DNA of 6,902 bases from Rhizobacter sp. (GTDB taxonomy: Bacteria > Pseudomonadota > Gammaproteobacteria > Burkholderiales > Burkholderiaceae_C), in NCBI GenBank assembly GCA_025351675.1, contig JANXVK010000248.1:1-6902 (forward strand), read 5' to 3'. Made by a program: the position numbers and the translations under genes. This document shows, in pieces, positions 1 to 6,322 of the stretch; within the stretch, counting starts at the first letter, position 1, and every line of letters starts with the position of its first letter. The notes beneath the pieces were generated by a model. It had not been told where the DNA came from, made no database searches, and worked only from the letters and a program-made list of their open reading frames with translations.

Positions 1-863
1 CGCAATGCATCGACTGGGGCCCGTTCTTTCAGACCTGGGACCTGGCCGGCCCGTACCCCGCGATCCTGAACGACGAGATCGTCGGCGAGTCGGCGCGCCG
101 CGTGCTTTCCGACGGCCAGCGCCTGTTGCGCCGCGCGATCGAGGGCCGCTGGCTCACCGCGAACGGTGTGATCGGCCTGTACCCGGCGAACACGGTTGGC
201 GACGACGACATCGAGATCTACACCGATGAAACGCGCAGCGAGGTGCTGATGACCTGGCGTGGCCTGCGCGTGCAGACGGTGCGGCCGGTCGTCGACGGTG
301 TCATGCGGCCGAATCGCTGCCTCGCCGATTTCATCGCGCCGAAGGGCTCGGGCGTAGCCGACCACATCGGCCTGTTTGCCGTCACGTCGGGCATCGGCGC
401 CGAGAAGAAGGAACAGCAGTTCCAGGCCGACCTCGACGACTACAGCTCGATCATGTTCAAGGCGATCGCCGACCGCCTCGCCGAGGCCTTCGCCGAACGC
501 CTGCACGAGCGCGTGCGCAAGGAGTTCTGGGGCTATGCGGCCGACGAGCGTTTGAGCAACGCCGAGATGATTGGCGAGAAGTACCGCGGCATTCGTCCCG
601 CACCCGGCTACCCGGCCTGCCCCGACCACACCGTCAAGGCCGCGATGTTCGAGGCGCTGAACTGTGCCGACATCGGCATGACGCTGACCGAGAGCATGGC
701 GATGACGCCGGCCGCCAGCGTCAGCGGCTTCTACATGGCGCATCCGCAGGCCGCGTACTTCAACGTCGGCAAGATCGGCGAGGATCAATTGACCGACTGG
801 GCCGCTCGCCAGGCGCTAGCCGCCGACGTCGCGCGCCGGGCGCTCGCGCCGGCGCTGGCCTGA
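1..863 (+). CDS. metH: Cobalamin-dependent methionine synthase, C-terminal reactivation domain (5' truncated)
   Basis: Partial gene; the left edge cuts it and the reading frame is open from base 3 (286 visible residues, stop TGA at 861-863). MetH moves a methyl group from 5-methyltetrahydrofolate through cobalamin to homocysteine, making methionine in the cytoplasm. Only the last domain is present, which binds S-adenosylmethionine and re-methylates cobalamin after it is oxidised. Signs of this are IDWGPFFQTW at visible residues 3-12, whose Asp probably matches the AdoMet-contacting Asp of E. coli MetH; RPAPGYPACPDHT from visible residue 198 (bases 594 on), matching the family's R-x3-GYP AdoMet motif; and the C-terminal block MTLTESMAMTPAASVSGFY followed by HPQAAYFNVGKI. 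No internal start is needed: the GTG at 102 lies inside the domain. The domain looks intact to its natural end. In many Burkholderiales metH is split into a homocysteine-domain gene and a larger remainder; which form this is cannot be seen here. Confidence 0.97.
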   Translation, partial: QCIDWGPFFQTWDLAGPYPAILNDEIVGESARRVLSDGQRLLRRAIEGRWLTANGVIGLYPANTVGDDDIEIYTDETRSEVLMTWRGLRVQTVRPVVDGVMRPNRCLADFIAPKGSGVADHIGLFAVTSGIGAEKKEQQFQADLDDYSSIMFKAIADRLAEAFAERLHERVRKEFWGYAADERLSNAEMIGEKYRGIRPAPGYPACPDHTVKAAMFEALNCADIGMTLTESMAMTPAASVSGFYMAHPQAAYFNVGKIGEDQLTDWAARQALAADVARRALAPALA

Positions 864-864
864 G
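849..864 (+). repeat. 16-bp exact direct repeat, copy 1 (copy 2 at 4542-4557)
   Basis: CCGGCGCTGGCCTGAG occurs here across the end of metH, including its stop codon, and again at 4542-4557 as the right part of the palindromic element. Both copies would read PALA-stop in one frame. In GC-rich DNA this may be chance, but an exact 16-mer in 6.9 kb is notable. Confidence 0.4.
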
Positions 865-902
865 CATCGGCCGAGCGGTTCGCCGGAACGCCCGCGCCGG
901 TG

Positions 903-920
903 CGCATCCGGCCGGATGCG
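903..920 (+). terminator. Perfect 18-bp palindrome, possible metH terminator
   Basis: CGCATCCGG followed directly by its exact complement CCGGATGCG, starting 39 bases after the metH stop codon. As RNA it would form a 7-bp stem with a GGCC loop. The bases after it (TCTGCTTACA) are only mildly T-rich, so it is weak as an intrinsic terminator. It could also be a protein-binding palindrome or a stabilising 3' hairpin. Confidence 0.35.
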
Positions 921-1100
921 TCTGCTTACACGCGGAAGCATTCCTTCGCAAGACTTCCGCAATCCGTCGCGGCGAAGCGTCGCGACCGCAATGAGACGCC
1001 AACTTCGTCACGACCCGCTCGTGTGAGTTGACGTTTCCGGTTCTTCCGCTGCGGGCACGCGCCCTGCGGCCTTTCGCGCTCGTCGAGCGAAAGTCACAAC

Positions 1101-1105
1101 GGGAG
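1101..1105 (+). promoter_or_regulatory. Ribosome binding site fixing a GTG start
   Basis: GGGAG lies five bases before the GTG at 1111. It supports this non-ATG start: the first in-frame ATG comes about 82 codons later, after the signal peptide and lipobox, and would give a protein with no export signal. Confidence 0.65.
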
Positions 1106-1110
1106 TTCCT

Positions 1111-2952
1111 GTGCAACAAGTTCAAAAGTCCGAAACCCGGGCGCGTCTGCCTGCCCGATTTGGCCGAGGCGCGGCGGCTGCCGTCCTGCTGGCCGTGCTC
1201 GCCGCTTGCGGTGGCGGTAGCGGCTCCAGCGAAGCCGATGGCCCGACCAGCGGCCCTGCTGCGGCCGGGCCGAGCAACGCACCGCTGGCCGCCTCGCGGT
1301 TTTTGACCCAGGCCACCTACGGCCCGACCAGCGCCGAGATCACCCGCCTGCAGACGATGTCGTATGCAGCCTGGATCGACGAGCAGTTTGCCAAGCCGCA
1401 GTCGTACCACCGCATCTACATGAACCAGGCCGCGGCCGATCTGGCCGCCACCGGCGGCACGATCAGCCAGACCAACTTCTTCGATTCGTACTGGAGCCAG
1501 GCCATCGCCGGTGACGACCAGCTGCGCCAGCGCGCGGCGTTCGCGCTGTCGCAAATCTTCGTCGTCTCGTTCACCGACACCACGCTGCGCAGCCAGCCGC
1601 GCGGCGTCTCGGGCTACTACGACACGCTGGCCGAGAACGCCTTCGGCAACTTCCGCGACCTGCTCGAAGCGGTCGCGCTGCATCCGATGATGGGCGTGTA
1701 CCTGTCGCACCTGAAGAACCAGAAAGAGGACGCGACCACCGGCCGCGTGCCCGACCTGAACTTCGCGCGCGAGATCACGCAGTTGTTCACGGTGGGTCAG
1801 TACAAGCTCAACACCGACGGCACGGTCGTGACGGGCAGCGACGGCAAGGCCGCCGCCGCCTACGCATCGGCCGACCTCGAAGGCCTGTCGCAGGTGTTCA
1901 CCGGCTGGAGCTGGTACGCCGGCAGCGTCAACACCGACCGCACGAACCGCCGCTTCTTCGGCAACGACGCGAACCTCGAGCGCGACTGGCGCCCGATGCA
2001 GGACTACAACCAGTACGCCGCCAACACCAACTTCCATTCGGTCAGCGCGAAGAACTTTCTCGGCGTGACGATCCCCGCCCAGACGCTGACCACGGCCGAC
2101 ACCAAGGGCGACCTGAAGATCGCGCTCGACACGCTGTTCAACCACCCGAACGTCGGGCCGTTCATTGGCAGGCAGCTGATCCAGCGCCTCGTCACGAGCA
2201 ACCCGAGTCCAGCCTACGTGGGCCGCGTCGCCGCCGCGTTCAACGACAACGGCGCCGGCAAGCGCGGCGACATGAGAGCGGTCTGGAAAGCGATCTTGCT
2301 GGACAGCGAAGCCCGCACCGTCAGCACAGCGACCAGCGCCGGCAAGCTGCGCGAGCCGGTCGTGCGGCTCGCCAACTTCATGCGCGCGTTCAACGCCACC
2401 TCGCGGACCGGCCGCTTCATGGGCATCGGCAACACCGACGACCCGGCGACGCGCCTGAACCAGACGGTGTTGTTCGCGCCGACGGTGTTCAACTTCTACC
2501 GCCCGGGCTATGTGCCGTCGAGCAAGCCGATCGCCGATGCCGCACTGGTCGCGCCGGAATTCCAGATCGTCCACGATGTGTCGGTCGCGGGCTACATGAA
2601 CTACATGCGCAGCATCGTCACGGTCGACACGAACCGCGACATCCAGCAGGACTACGCCGCCGAGATCGCGCTCGCCGACAAGCCGGCCGAGCTGGTCGAG
2701 CGCATGAACCTGCTGCTGTTCGCCGGCCTGCTGCCCGACGCACTGCGCACGCAGCTGGTCGCCGCGGTGACGAGCCGCGCGATCCCCGCGCCGCTCTACC
2801 CGGCGGTGCCCGCGCCGGCCCCCGGTGCGAGCGCCCCGCCACCGACCGGCACGCCGACCAACCAGGCCGCGATCGACACCGCCAAGCGCGACCGCGTCTA
2901 CCTCGCGGTGTTCCTGTCGATGGCGTCGCCCGACTACCTGATCCAAAAGTGA
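1111..2952 (+). CDS. DUF1800 family exported lipoprotein
   Basis: A 613-residue protein of the DUF1800 family (PF08811), whose biochemical role is not established. The N-terminus has basic residues, a hydrophobic stretch (about 21-32) and a lipobox LAAC with Cys33 as the likely lipidated residue. Gly, not Asp, follows the Cys, which fits outer-membrane placement. A low-complexity Gly/Ser/Ala/Pro linker (34-60) leads to the family domain: ASRFLTQATYGPT (61-73), LRQRAAFALSQIFVVS (138-153), AFGNFRDLLEAVALHPMMG (177-195), PDLNFAREITQLFTVG (214-229), HPNVGPFIGRQLIQRLV (345-361), KLREPVVRLANF (412-423) and FAPTVFNFYRPGYVPS (455-470). The usual family motif reads PDEN; here it is PDLN. A Pro/Ala-rich stretch (about 559-583) interrupts the C-terminal part before the typical ending SMASPDYLIQK. 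The GTG start is chosen for its ribosome binding site and complete signal peptide. The stop is 21 bases before the DUF1501 gene, so the two are probably co-transcribed. The family call is firm; the function is unknown. Confidence 0.93.
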   Translation: MQQVQKSETRARLPARFGRGAAAAVLLAVLAACGGGSGSSEADGPTSGPAAAGPSNAPLAASRFLTQATYGPTSAEITRLQTMSYAAWIDEQFAKPQSYHRIYMNQAAADLAATGGTISQTNFFDSYWSQAIAGDDQLRQRAAFALSQIFVVSFTDTTLRSQPRGVSGYYDTLAENAFGNFRDLLEAVALHPMMGVYLSHLKNQKEDATTGRVPDLNFAREITQLFTVGQYKLNTDGTVVTGSDGKAAAAYASADLEGLSQVFTGWSWYAGSVNTDRTNRRFFGNDANLERDWRPMQDYNQYAANTNFHSVSAKNFLGVTIPAQTLTTADTKGDLKIALDTLFNHPNVGPFIGRQLIQRLVTSNPSPAYVGRVAAAFNDNGAGKRGDMRAVWKAILLDSEARTVSTATSAGKLREPVVRLANFMRAFNATSRTGRFMGIGNTDDPATRLNQTVLFAPTVFNFYRPGYVPSSKPIADAALVAPEFQIVHDVSVAGYMNYMRSIVTVDTNRDIQQDYAAEIALADKPAELVERMNLLLFAGLLPDALRTQLVAAVTSRAIPAPLYPAVPAPAPGASAPPPTGTPTNQAAIDTAKRDRVYLAVFLSMASPDYLIQK

Positions 2953-2973
2953 TGCCTTGAAGAGGACACCCAC

Positions 2974-4476
2974 ATGACACTGCTCAAGACCTCCCGCCTC
3001 GATGCCTCGCGTCGCCGCTTTCTGCGCACCGCCTCGGTCGTTTCCGGCTCGGTCGGTACCGCCGCCGTGCCGTTCGCGCTGAACCTCGCCAGCCTGAACA
3101 CGGCGGTCGCGCAAACGGCCGACTACAAGGCCATCGTCTGCCTCTTCTTCTACGGCGGCAACGACTCCTCGAACATGGTGCTGCGCACCGACGCGCTCTC
3201 CTTCAACGAGTACACGCGGATGCGCTCGGTGGCGCCCGAATCGATCGCGCTGAAGGCGCCCGGCACGCCGGTCGTCGCCGGCGCGGCACTCGCGTCTCCC
3301 GATCGCCTGGGCGGCGTGCGCGCGATCGCGCCGAAGCTCACCGCCGGCCTGGCCGGCTCGGCCGAGAACAGCGCGTTCACGTTCGCGCTGCATCCGAGCA
3401 TGCCCGAGGTCGCGACGCTGTTCGCGGCCAACCGGTTGGCGATCCTCGCCAACGCCGGCCCGCTGGTGCAGCCGTTGACTCGCGCCGAATACGTCGCCAA
3501 CGTGCTGCCGCGGCCGAAGGCGCTGGGCTCGCACAACGACCAGCAATCGACGTGGCAGGCGCTCGGCCCCGAGGGCGTGAAGATCGGCTGGGGCGGCCAC
3601 CTCGGCGACCTGGTCGCGAGCAGCAACACGAACACGGTGTTCACCAGCATCTCGGTCTCGGGCAACGCGGTGTTCTCGGCCGGCGAGACCGTGTTCCAGT
3701 ACCAGGCCGGCAGCGGCGGTGCGACCCAGATCGGCGGTGTGTCGGGCAACCTGTTCGGCTCGACCACGGCTTCGGCGACGCTGAAGAGCATCGTCACCGC
3801 GACCAACGCGCACCTGTTCGCGAACGAGTACGGTGCGATCGTGAAGCGCTCGGTCGATGCGCAGGCCGCGTTCCAAGCCGCCTACACGGCCTCGACCGTG
3901 ACCGCGCCGATGCAGTATGTGCAGCCGTCGACCAACAACCTCGCCAACAACGGCCTGGCTGCGCAGTTGCAGACCGTGGCGCGCATCATCGGCGCGCGCA
4001 GCGGCCTCGGCGCGAAACGCCAGGTGTTCTTCGTCTCGATGGGCGGCTTCGACACCCACGACGGGCAGAACATGAACCAGGCCGACCTGCTCGCGCGCAT
4101 CTCGCACGCACTCGGCTATTTCGACACCGCGCTGGCCGGCCTGGCCGGCGGCGACATGCGCAACAACGTGACACTGTTCACCGCATCGGACTTCGGCCGC
4201 ACCCTCACCAGCAACGGCGACGGCACCGACCACGGCTGGGGTGCGCATCACTTCGTGATGGGCGGCGCGGTCAACGGCGGCGAGATCTACGGCCGCTTCC
4301 CGCAGTTCGGATTGAACTTGTCGGACTCGGGCAACAACGCCTACCTGCCGGTGACCTCGGTCGACACGATCGGCAGCACTTTGGGACTCTGGTTCGGTGT
4401 CAACAATGGGCAGCTCGACACCGTGTTCCCGAACCTGAAGAACTTCAACCGCAACCTCGGGTTCCTGAAGGCTTGA
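2974..4476 (+). CDS. DUF1501 family Tat-exported protein
   Basis: A 500-residue protein of the DUF1501 family (PF07394), which is related to the alkaline phosphatase/sulfatase fold; no substrate is established. The N-terminus carries a twin-arginine signal SRRRFLR (12-18), a hydrophobic stretch and a likely cleavage site after AVA (44-46). The protein is thus probably exported already folded, as is common for metalloproteins. Mature-domain landmarks are FFYGGNDSSNMV (58-69), HNDQQSTWQ (187-195), FFVSMGGFDTHDGQ (352-365), TASDFGRTLTSN (403-414) and GTDHGWGAHHFVMGGAV (417-433). The Asp and His residues in these blocks (D189, D360, H362, D419, H420, H425) are my candidates for metal ligands by analogy with the alkaline phosphatase superfamily. 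The ATG at 2974 has the ribosome binding site GAAGAGGA (2959-2966) seven bases upstream. The gene follows the DUF1800 gene closely, an arrangement seen in many bacteria that suggests a joint envelope or extracellular role. It looks complete. Confidence 0.94.
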   Translation: MTLLKTSRLDASRRRFLRTASVVSGSVGTAAVPFALNLASLNTAVAQTADYKAIVCLFFYGGNDSSNMVLRTDALSFNEYTRMRSVAPESIALKAPGTPVVAGAALASPDRLGGVRAIAPKLTAGLAGSAENSAFTFALHPSMPEVATLFAANRLAILANAGPLVQPLTRAEYVANVLPRPKALGSHNDQQSTWQALGPEGVKIGWGGHLGDLVASSNTNTVFTSISVSGNAVFSAGETVFQYQAGSGGATQIGGVSGNLFGSTTASATLKSIVTATNAHLFANEYGAIVKRSVDAQAAFQAAYTASTVTAPMQYVQPSTNNLANNGLAAQLQTVARIIGARSGLGAKRQVFFVSMGGFDTHDGQNMNQADLLARISHALGYFDTALAGLAGGDMRNNVTLFTASDFGRTLTSNGDGTDHGWGAHHFVMGGAVNGGEIYGRFPQFGLNLSDSGNNAYLPVTSVDTIGSTLGLWFGVNNGQLDTVFPNLKNFNRNLGFLKA

Positions 4477-4507
4477 TTGACGGCCCCAAGGTCGCCTGCT
4501 GCGCCCG

Positions 4508-4557
4508 GCCCCCGAGGGGCGCTCAGGCCGCCTGCGGCGCCCCGGCGCTGGCCTGAG
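4508..4557. repeat. GC-rich palindromic element between convergent genes, possible bidirectional terminator
   Basis: In the 104-base gap between the convergent DUF1501 and comM genes there are nested inverted repeats: a hairpin GCCCC-CGA-GGGGC (4508-4520), then CTCAGGCC (4522-4529) pairing with GGCCTGAG (4550-4557) around a 20-base GC-rich loop. No T-run follows on either strand, so intrinsic termination is doubtful; a Rho-dependent or stabilising role, or a dispersed REP-like repeat, would also fit. I have the impression that similar sequence recurs between genes in Burkholderiales genomes, which needs a genome search. Confidence 0.45.
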
Positions 4558-4580
4558 GGTCGGCGCTTCCGCCGGTTGGT

Positions 4581-6107
4581 TCAGGGCCGGTGCAGCACGC
4601 GCCGGTACTGGATCGCCTCGGCCAAGTGCGGTGTGGCGATCGCGTCACGGCCGGCGAGGTCGGCGATCGTGCGTGCGACGCGCAGCACGCGGTGAAAGCC
4701 GCGTGCCGACCAACCGAGCCGCGCCGCCGCGGTCTGCAGGAACTTCGCGCTCGCCTCGTCGAGGGCGGCATGCGTGTCCAACGCGTCGCCCGACAGCATC
4801 GCGTTGACGCAGCCTTGGCGCGCCTGTGCCAGCGCGCGGGCCGCCGCCACGCGCTGCGCGATTACTGCGCTCGGTTCGCCGTCGGGTGCGGCCGAGAGTG
4901 CCTCGGGGGCGACCGCCGGCACCTCGACCTGCACGTCGATGCGGTCGAGCAGCGGCCCGCTGATGCGCCCTTGGTAGCGCGCGACCGCGTCGGGTGTGCA
5001 TCTGCAGGCGTGCAACACGCTGCCGAGGTGGCCGCACGGGCAGGGGTTCATCGCCGCGATGAGCTGAAAGCGCGCCGGGAACTCGGCCTGCCGCGCGGCG
5101 CGCGAAATCACGATGCGGCCGGTTTCGAGCGGCTCGCGCAGCGCCTCGAGCGCGGCGCGCTGGAACTCGGGAAACTCGTCGAGGAACAAGACCCCGTGAT
5201 GCGCCAGCGAAATCTCGCCCGGCCGCGGCGGCGAGCCGCCGCCGACGAGCGCGACCGACGAGGCGGTGTGGTGCGGCGACCTGAGCACGCGTTGCCCCCA
5301 GCGTTCGTGCGTGAACGCCCCGGTCAGGCTCAAGACGGCGGCCGATTCGAGCGCGTCGTCCTGCGACATCGGCGGCAGCAATCCGGCGAAACGCTGCGCC
5401 AGCATCGACTTGCCGGTGCCCGGCGAGCCCATCATCAACACGCTGTGTCCGCCGGTGGCGGCCACTTCAAGCGCGCGTTTCGCGGCCGCCTGGCCCTTCA
5501 CGTCGCGCATGTCGGGCAGGGCGGGCGCGGCCGTGCGCGGGTCGGCGAGCGTCAGCGGCAGCGGCACCGGCGGGTTCGCGCCGGGCGCTTGCAGCGCGCC
5601 GACCACGTCGAGCAAGTGCGCCGCGCCGTGGATCGCCAGCCCCTCGACCAGCGCCGCCTCGCGCGCGCTCGCATGCGGCAGCACCAGCGCGCGGGTCGTG
5701 GGCGCGCGGCTGCGCGCGAGGGCGAGCGCCATCGCGAGCGCGCCGCGTACCGGGCGAAGCTCGCCGCCGAGCGAGAGCTCGCCGGCGAACTCGAAGCGGT
5801 CGACTTGGGCCGCGTCGAGCTGGCCGCTGGCGGCGAGGATGCCGAGAGCGATCGGCAGGTCGAAGCGGCCCGACTCCTTCGGCAGGTCGGCCGGCGCGAG
5901 GTTCACGGTGATGCGCTTGTTGGTCGGAAACGCCAGCCCGCTGTTCTGGATCGCCGCGCGCACCCGCTCGCGCGCTTCCTTCACCTCGGTGTCGGCCAAG
6001 CCGACCAGCGTGAAGCTGGGCAAACCGTTCGCCAAATGCACCTCGACCGTGACCTCGGCCGCTTCGAGTGCGTGCAACGCGCGGCTGTGGATGACGGCAA
6101 GCGACAT
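4581..6107 (-). CDS. comM: ComM / YifB family AAA+ ATPase (Mg-chelatase-like)
   Basis: A 508-residue cytoplasmic AAA+ ATPase, close to the usual length of about 500 for the family. In naturally transformable bacteria ComM acts as a helicase that drives branch migration when incoming single-stranded DNA recombines with the chromosome; family members also exist in species not known to be competent. An N-terminal Lon-protease-like domain (about 1-170, with HLANGLPSFTLVGLADTEVKEA at 24-45 split here by its Gly-Leu-Pro turn) precedes the ATPase core: Walker A GSPGTGKS (227-234), RSPHHT (276-281), Walker B VLFLDE (306-311) and sensor 1 AAMNPCPCG (351-359). Four cysteines (356, 358, 368, 370) form a possible metal-binding cluster. 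GPLLDRIDVQVEVP (384-397) follows, then a C-terminal helical domain ending in the typical HLAEAIQYR. The start is ATG at 6107 with AGGGAG (6113-6118, minus strand) five bases upstream. It is convergent with the DUF1501 gene and divergent from the TorF gene. No strong sigma-70 promoter was recognised. Confidence 0.95.
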   Translation of the reverse strand: MSLAVIHSRALHALEAAEVTVEVHLANGLPSFTLVGLADTEVKEARERVRAAIQNSGLAFPTNKRITVNLAPADLPKESGRFDLPIALGILAASGQLDAAQVDRFEFAGELSLGGELRPVRGALAMALALARSRAPTTRALVLPHASAREAALVEGLAIHGAAHLLDVVGALQAPGANPPVPLPLTLADPRTAAPALPDMRDVKGQAAAKRALEVAATGGHSVLMMGSPGTGKSMLAQRFAGLLPPMSQDDALESAAVLSLTGAFTHERWGQRVLRSPHHTASSVALVGGGSPPRPGEISLAHHGVLFLDEFPEFQRAALEALREPLETGRIVISRAARQAEFPARFQLIAAMNPCPCGHLGSVLHACRCTPDAVARYQGRISGPLLDRIDVQVEVPAVAPEALSAAPDGEPSAVIAQRVAAARALAQARQGCVNAMLSGDALDTHAALDEASAKFLQTAAARLGWSARGFHRVLRVARTIADLAGRDAIATPHLAEAIQYRRVLHRP

Positions 6108-6151
6108 GTTCTCTCCCTGCGCGGATTGTGCCCGCGCAACCGTGCTGTCGA

Positions 6152-6168
6152 TGCACCGAATCGGCGCA
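6152..6168 (+). promoter_or_regulatory. NtrC-type enhancer box, upstream copy
   Basis: TGCACC-GAATC-GGCGCA matches the NtrC (GlnG) consensus TGCACY-N5-GGTGCA at 11 of 12 fixed positions with the exact five-base spacer. Its centre is about 122 bases before the start site predicted from the sigma-54 promoter, a normal enhancer distance (compare glnA of enteric bacteria). Phosphorylated NtrC dimers would bind here under nitrogen limitation. Confidence 0.72.
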
Positions 6169-6179
6169 TCGGGGGCGAA

Positions 6180-6196
6180 TGCTCCGCGATGGTGCG
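6180..6196 (+). promoter_or_regulatory. NtrC-type enhancer box, downstream copy
   Basis: TGCTCC-GCGAT-GGTGCG matches TGCACY-N5-GGTGCA at 10 of 12 positions with the correct spacer. Its centre lies 28 bases from that of the first box and about 94 bases before the predicted start site. Paired boxes roughly three helical turns apart are typical of NtrC enhancers, where two dimers build the active oligomer. Confidence 0.62.
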
Positions 6197-6208
6197 CTTG
6201 TGTTCAGC

Positions 6209-6224
6209 CACCGCGTTCGCGGTG
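6209..6224. promoter_or_regulatory. Palindrome between enhancer and promoter
   Basis: CACCGCG-TT-CGCGGTG, a perfect 7-bp inverted repeat in the spacer where DNA must loop. It does not have NtrC spacing. A single perfect half site GGTGCA follows at 6232-6237. It may bind another regulator or be chance. Confidence 0.3.
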
Positions 6225-6255
6225 CGAGCCCGGTGCAACGACCCGTTTCGGGGGT

Positions 6256-6270
6256 TGGCACAGAAGCTGC
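6256..6270 (+). promoter_or_regulatory. Sigma-54 (RpoN) -24/-12 promoter
   Basis: TGGCACAGAAGCTGC, followed by AAAA, matches the sigma-54 consensus TGGCAC-N5-TTGC with one mismatch (C for the first T of the -12 element). It keeps the invariant GG (6257-6258) and GC (6269-6270) exactly ten bases apart. Transcription should start near 6282, leaving a leader of about 41 bases before the ATG at 6323. Sigma-54 promoters need an activator, which the two upstream NtrC boxes would supply. Confidence 0.82.
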
Positions 6271-6322
6271 AAAACGTTGCCAGTCTCGCCCAACGAAATC
6301 AGATCAACCTGGAACCCGGATC

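Larger units (their letters stand above)
864..1110. other. Intergenic region between metH and the DUF1800 gene
   Basis: This 247-base spacer must hold the promoter of the downstream two-gene operon unless that operon is read through from metH. Besides the palindrome at 903-920 it holds two more inverted repeats: GCGGAAG (932-938) with CTTCCGC (954-960), and GTCGCG (966-971) with CGCGAC (981-986). A TTGACG at 1028-1033 resembles a -35 box, but no acceptable -10 box lies 16-18 bases downstream, so I call no promoter. No small ORF here looks like a real gene. Confidence 0.4.

Noticed and set aside
1028..1056. TTGACG as a sigma-70 -35 box for the DUF1800 operon
   Set aside because: The sequence 16-18 bases downstream (around GCGGGC) has no resemblance to TATAAT.
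760..4251. A 1163-codon open frame on the minus strand across the end of metH, the DUF1800 gene and most of the DUF1501 gene
   Set aside because: Its translation is Arg/Val/Ala/His-rich low-complexity sequence with no recognisable domain. It lies opposite three genes with clear families. Long antisense frames are expected in high-GC DNA because stop codons are rare opposite GC-rich codons.
3552..4556. A 334-codon plus-strand frame overlapping the 3' half of the DUF1501 gene
   Set aside because: It is an out-of-frame reading of the DUF1501 gene, rich in Arg, Pro and Gly. It runs on through the intergenic palindrome only because that sequence lacks stops.
6126..6149. TCGACA and CACAAT on the minus strand as a sigma-70 promoter for comM
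   Set aside because: Both hexamers are weak and only about 15 bases apart, too little to call a promoter.
6209..6225. CACC-N8-GGTG as a third full NtrC box
   Set aside because: The spacing between half sites is eight bases, not five, so it does not fit the NtrC dimer.
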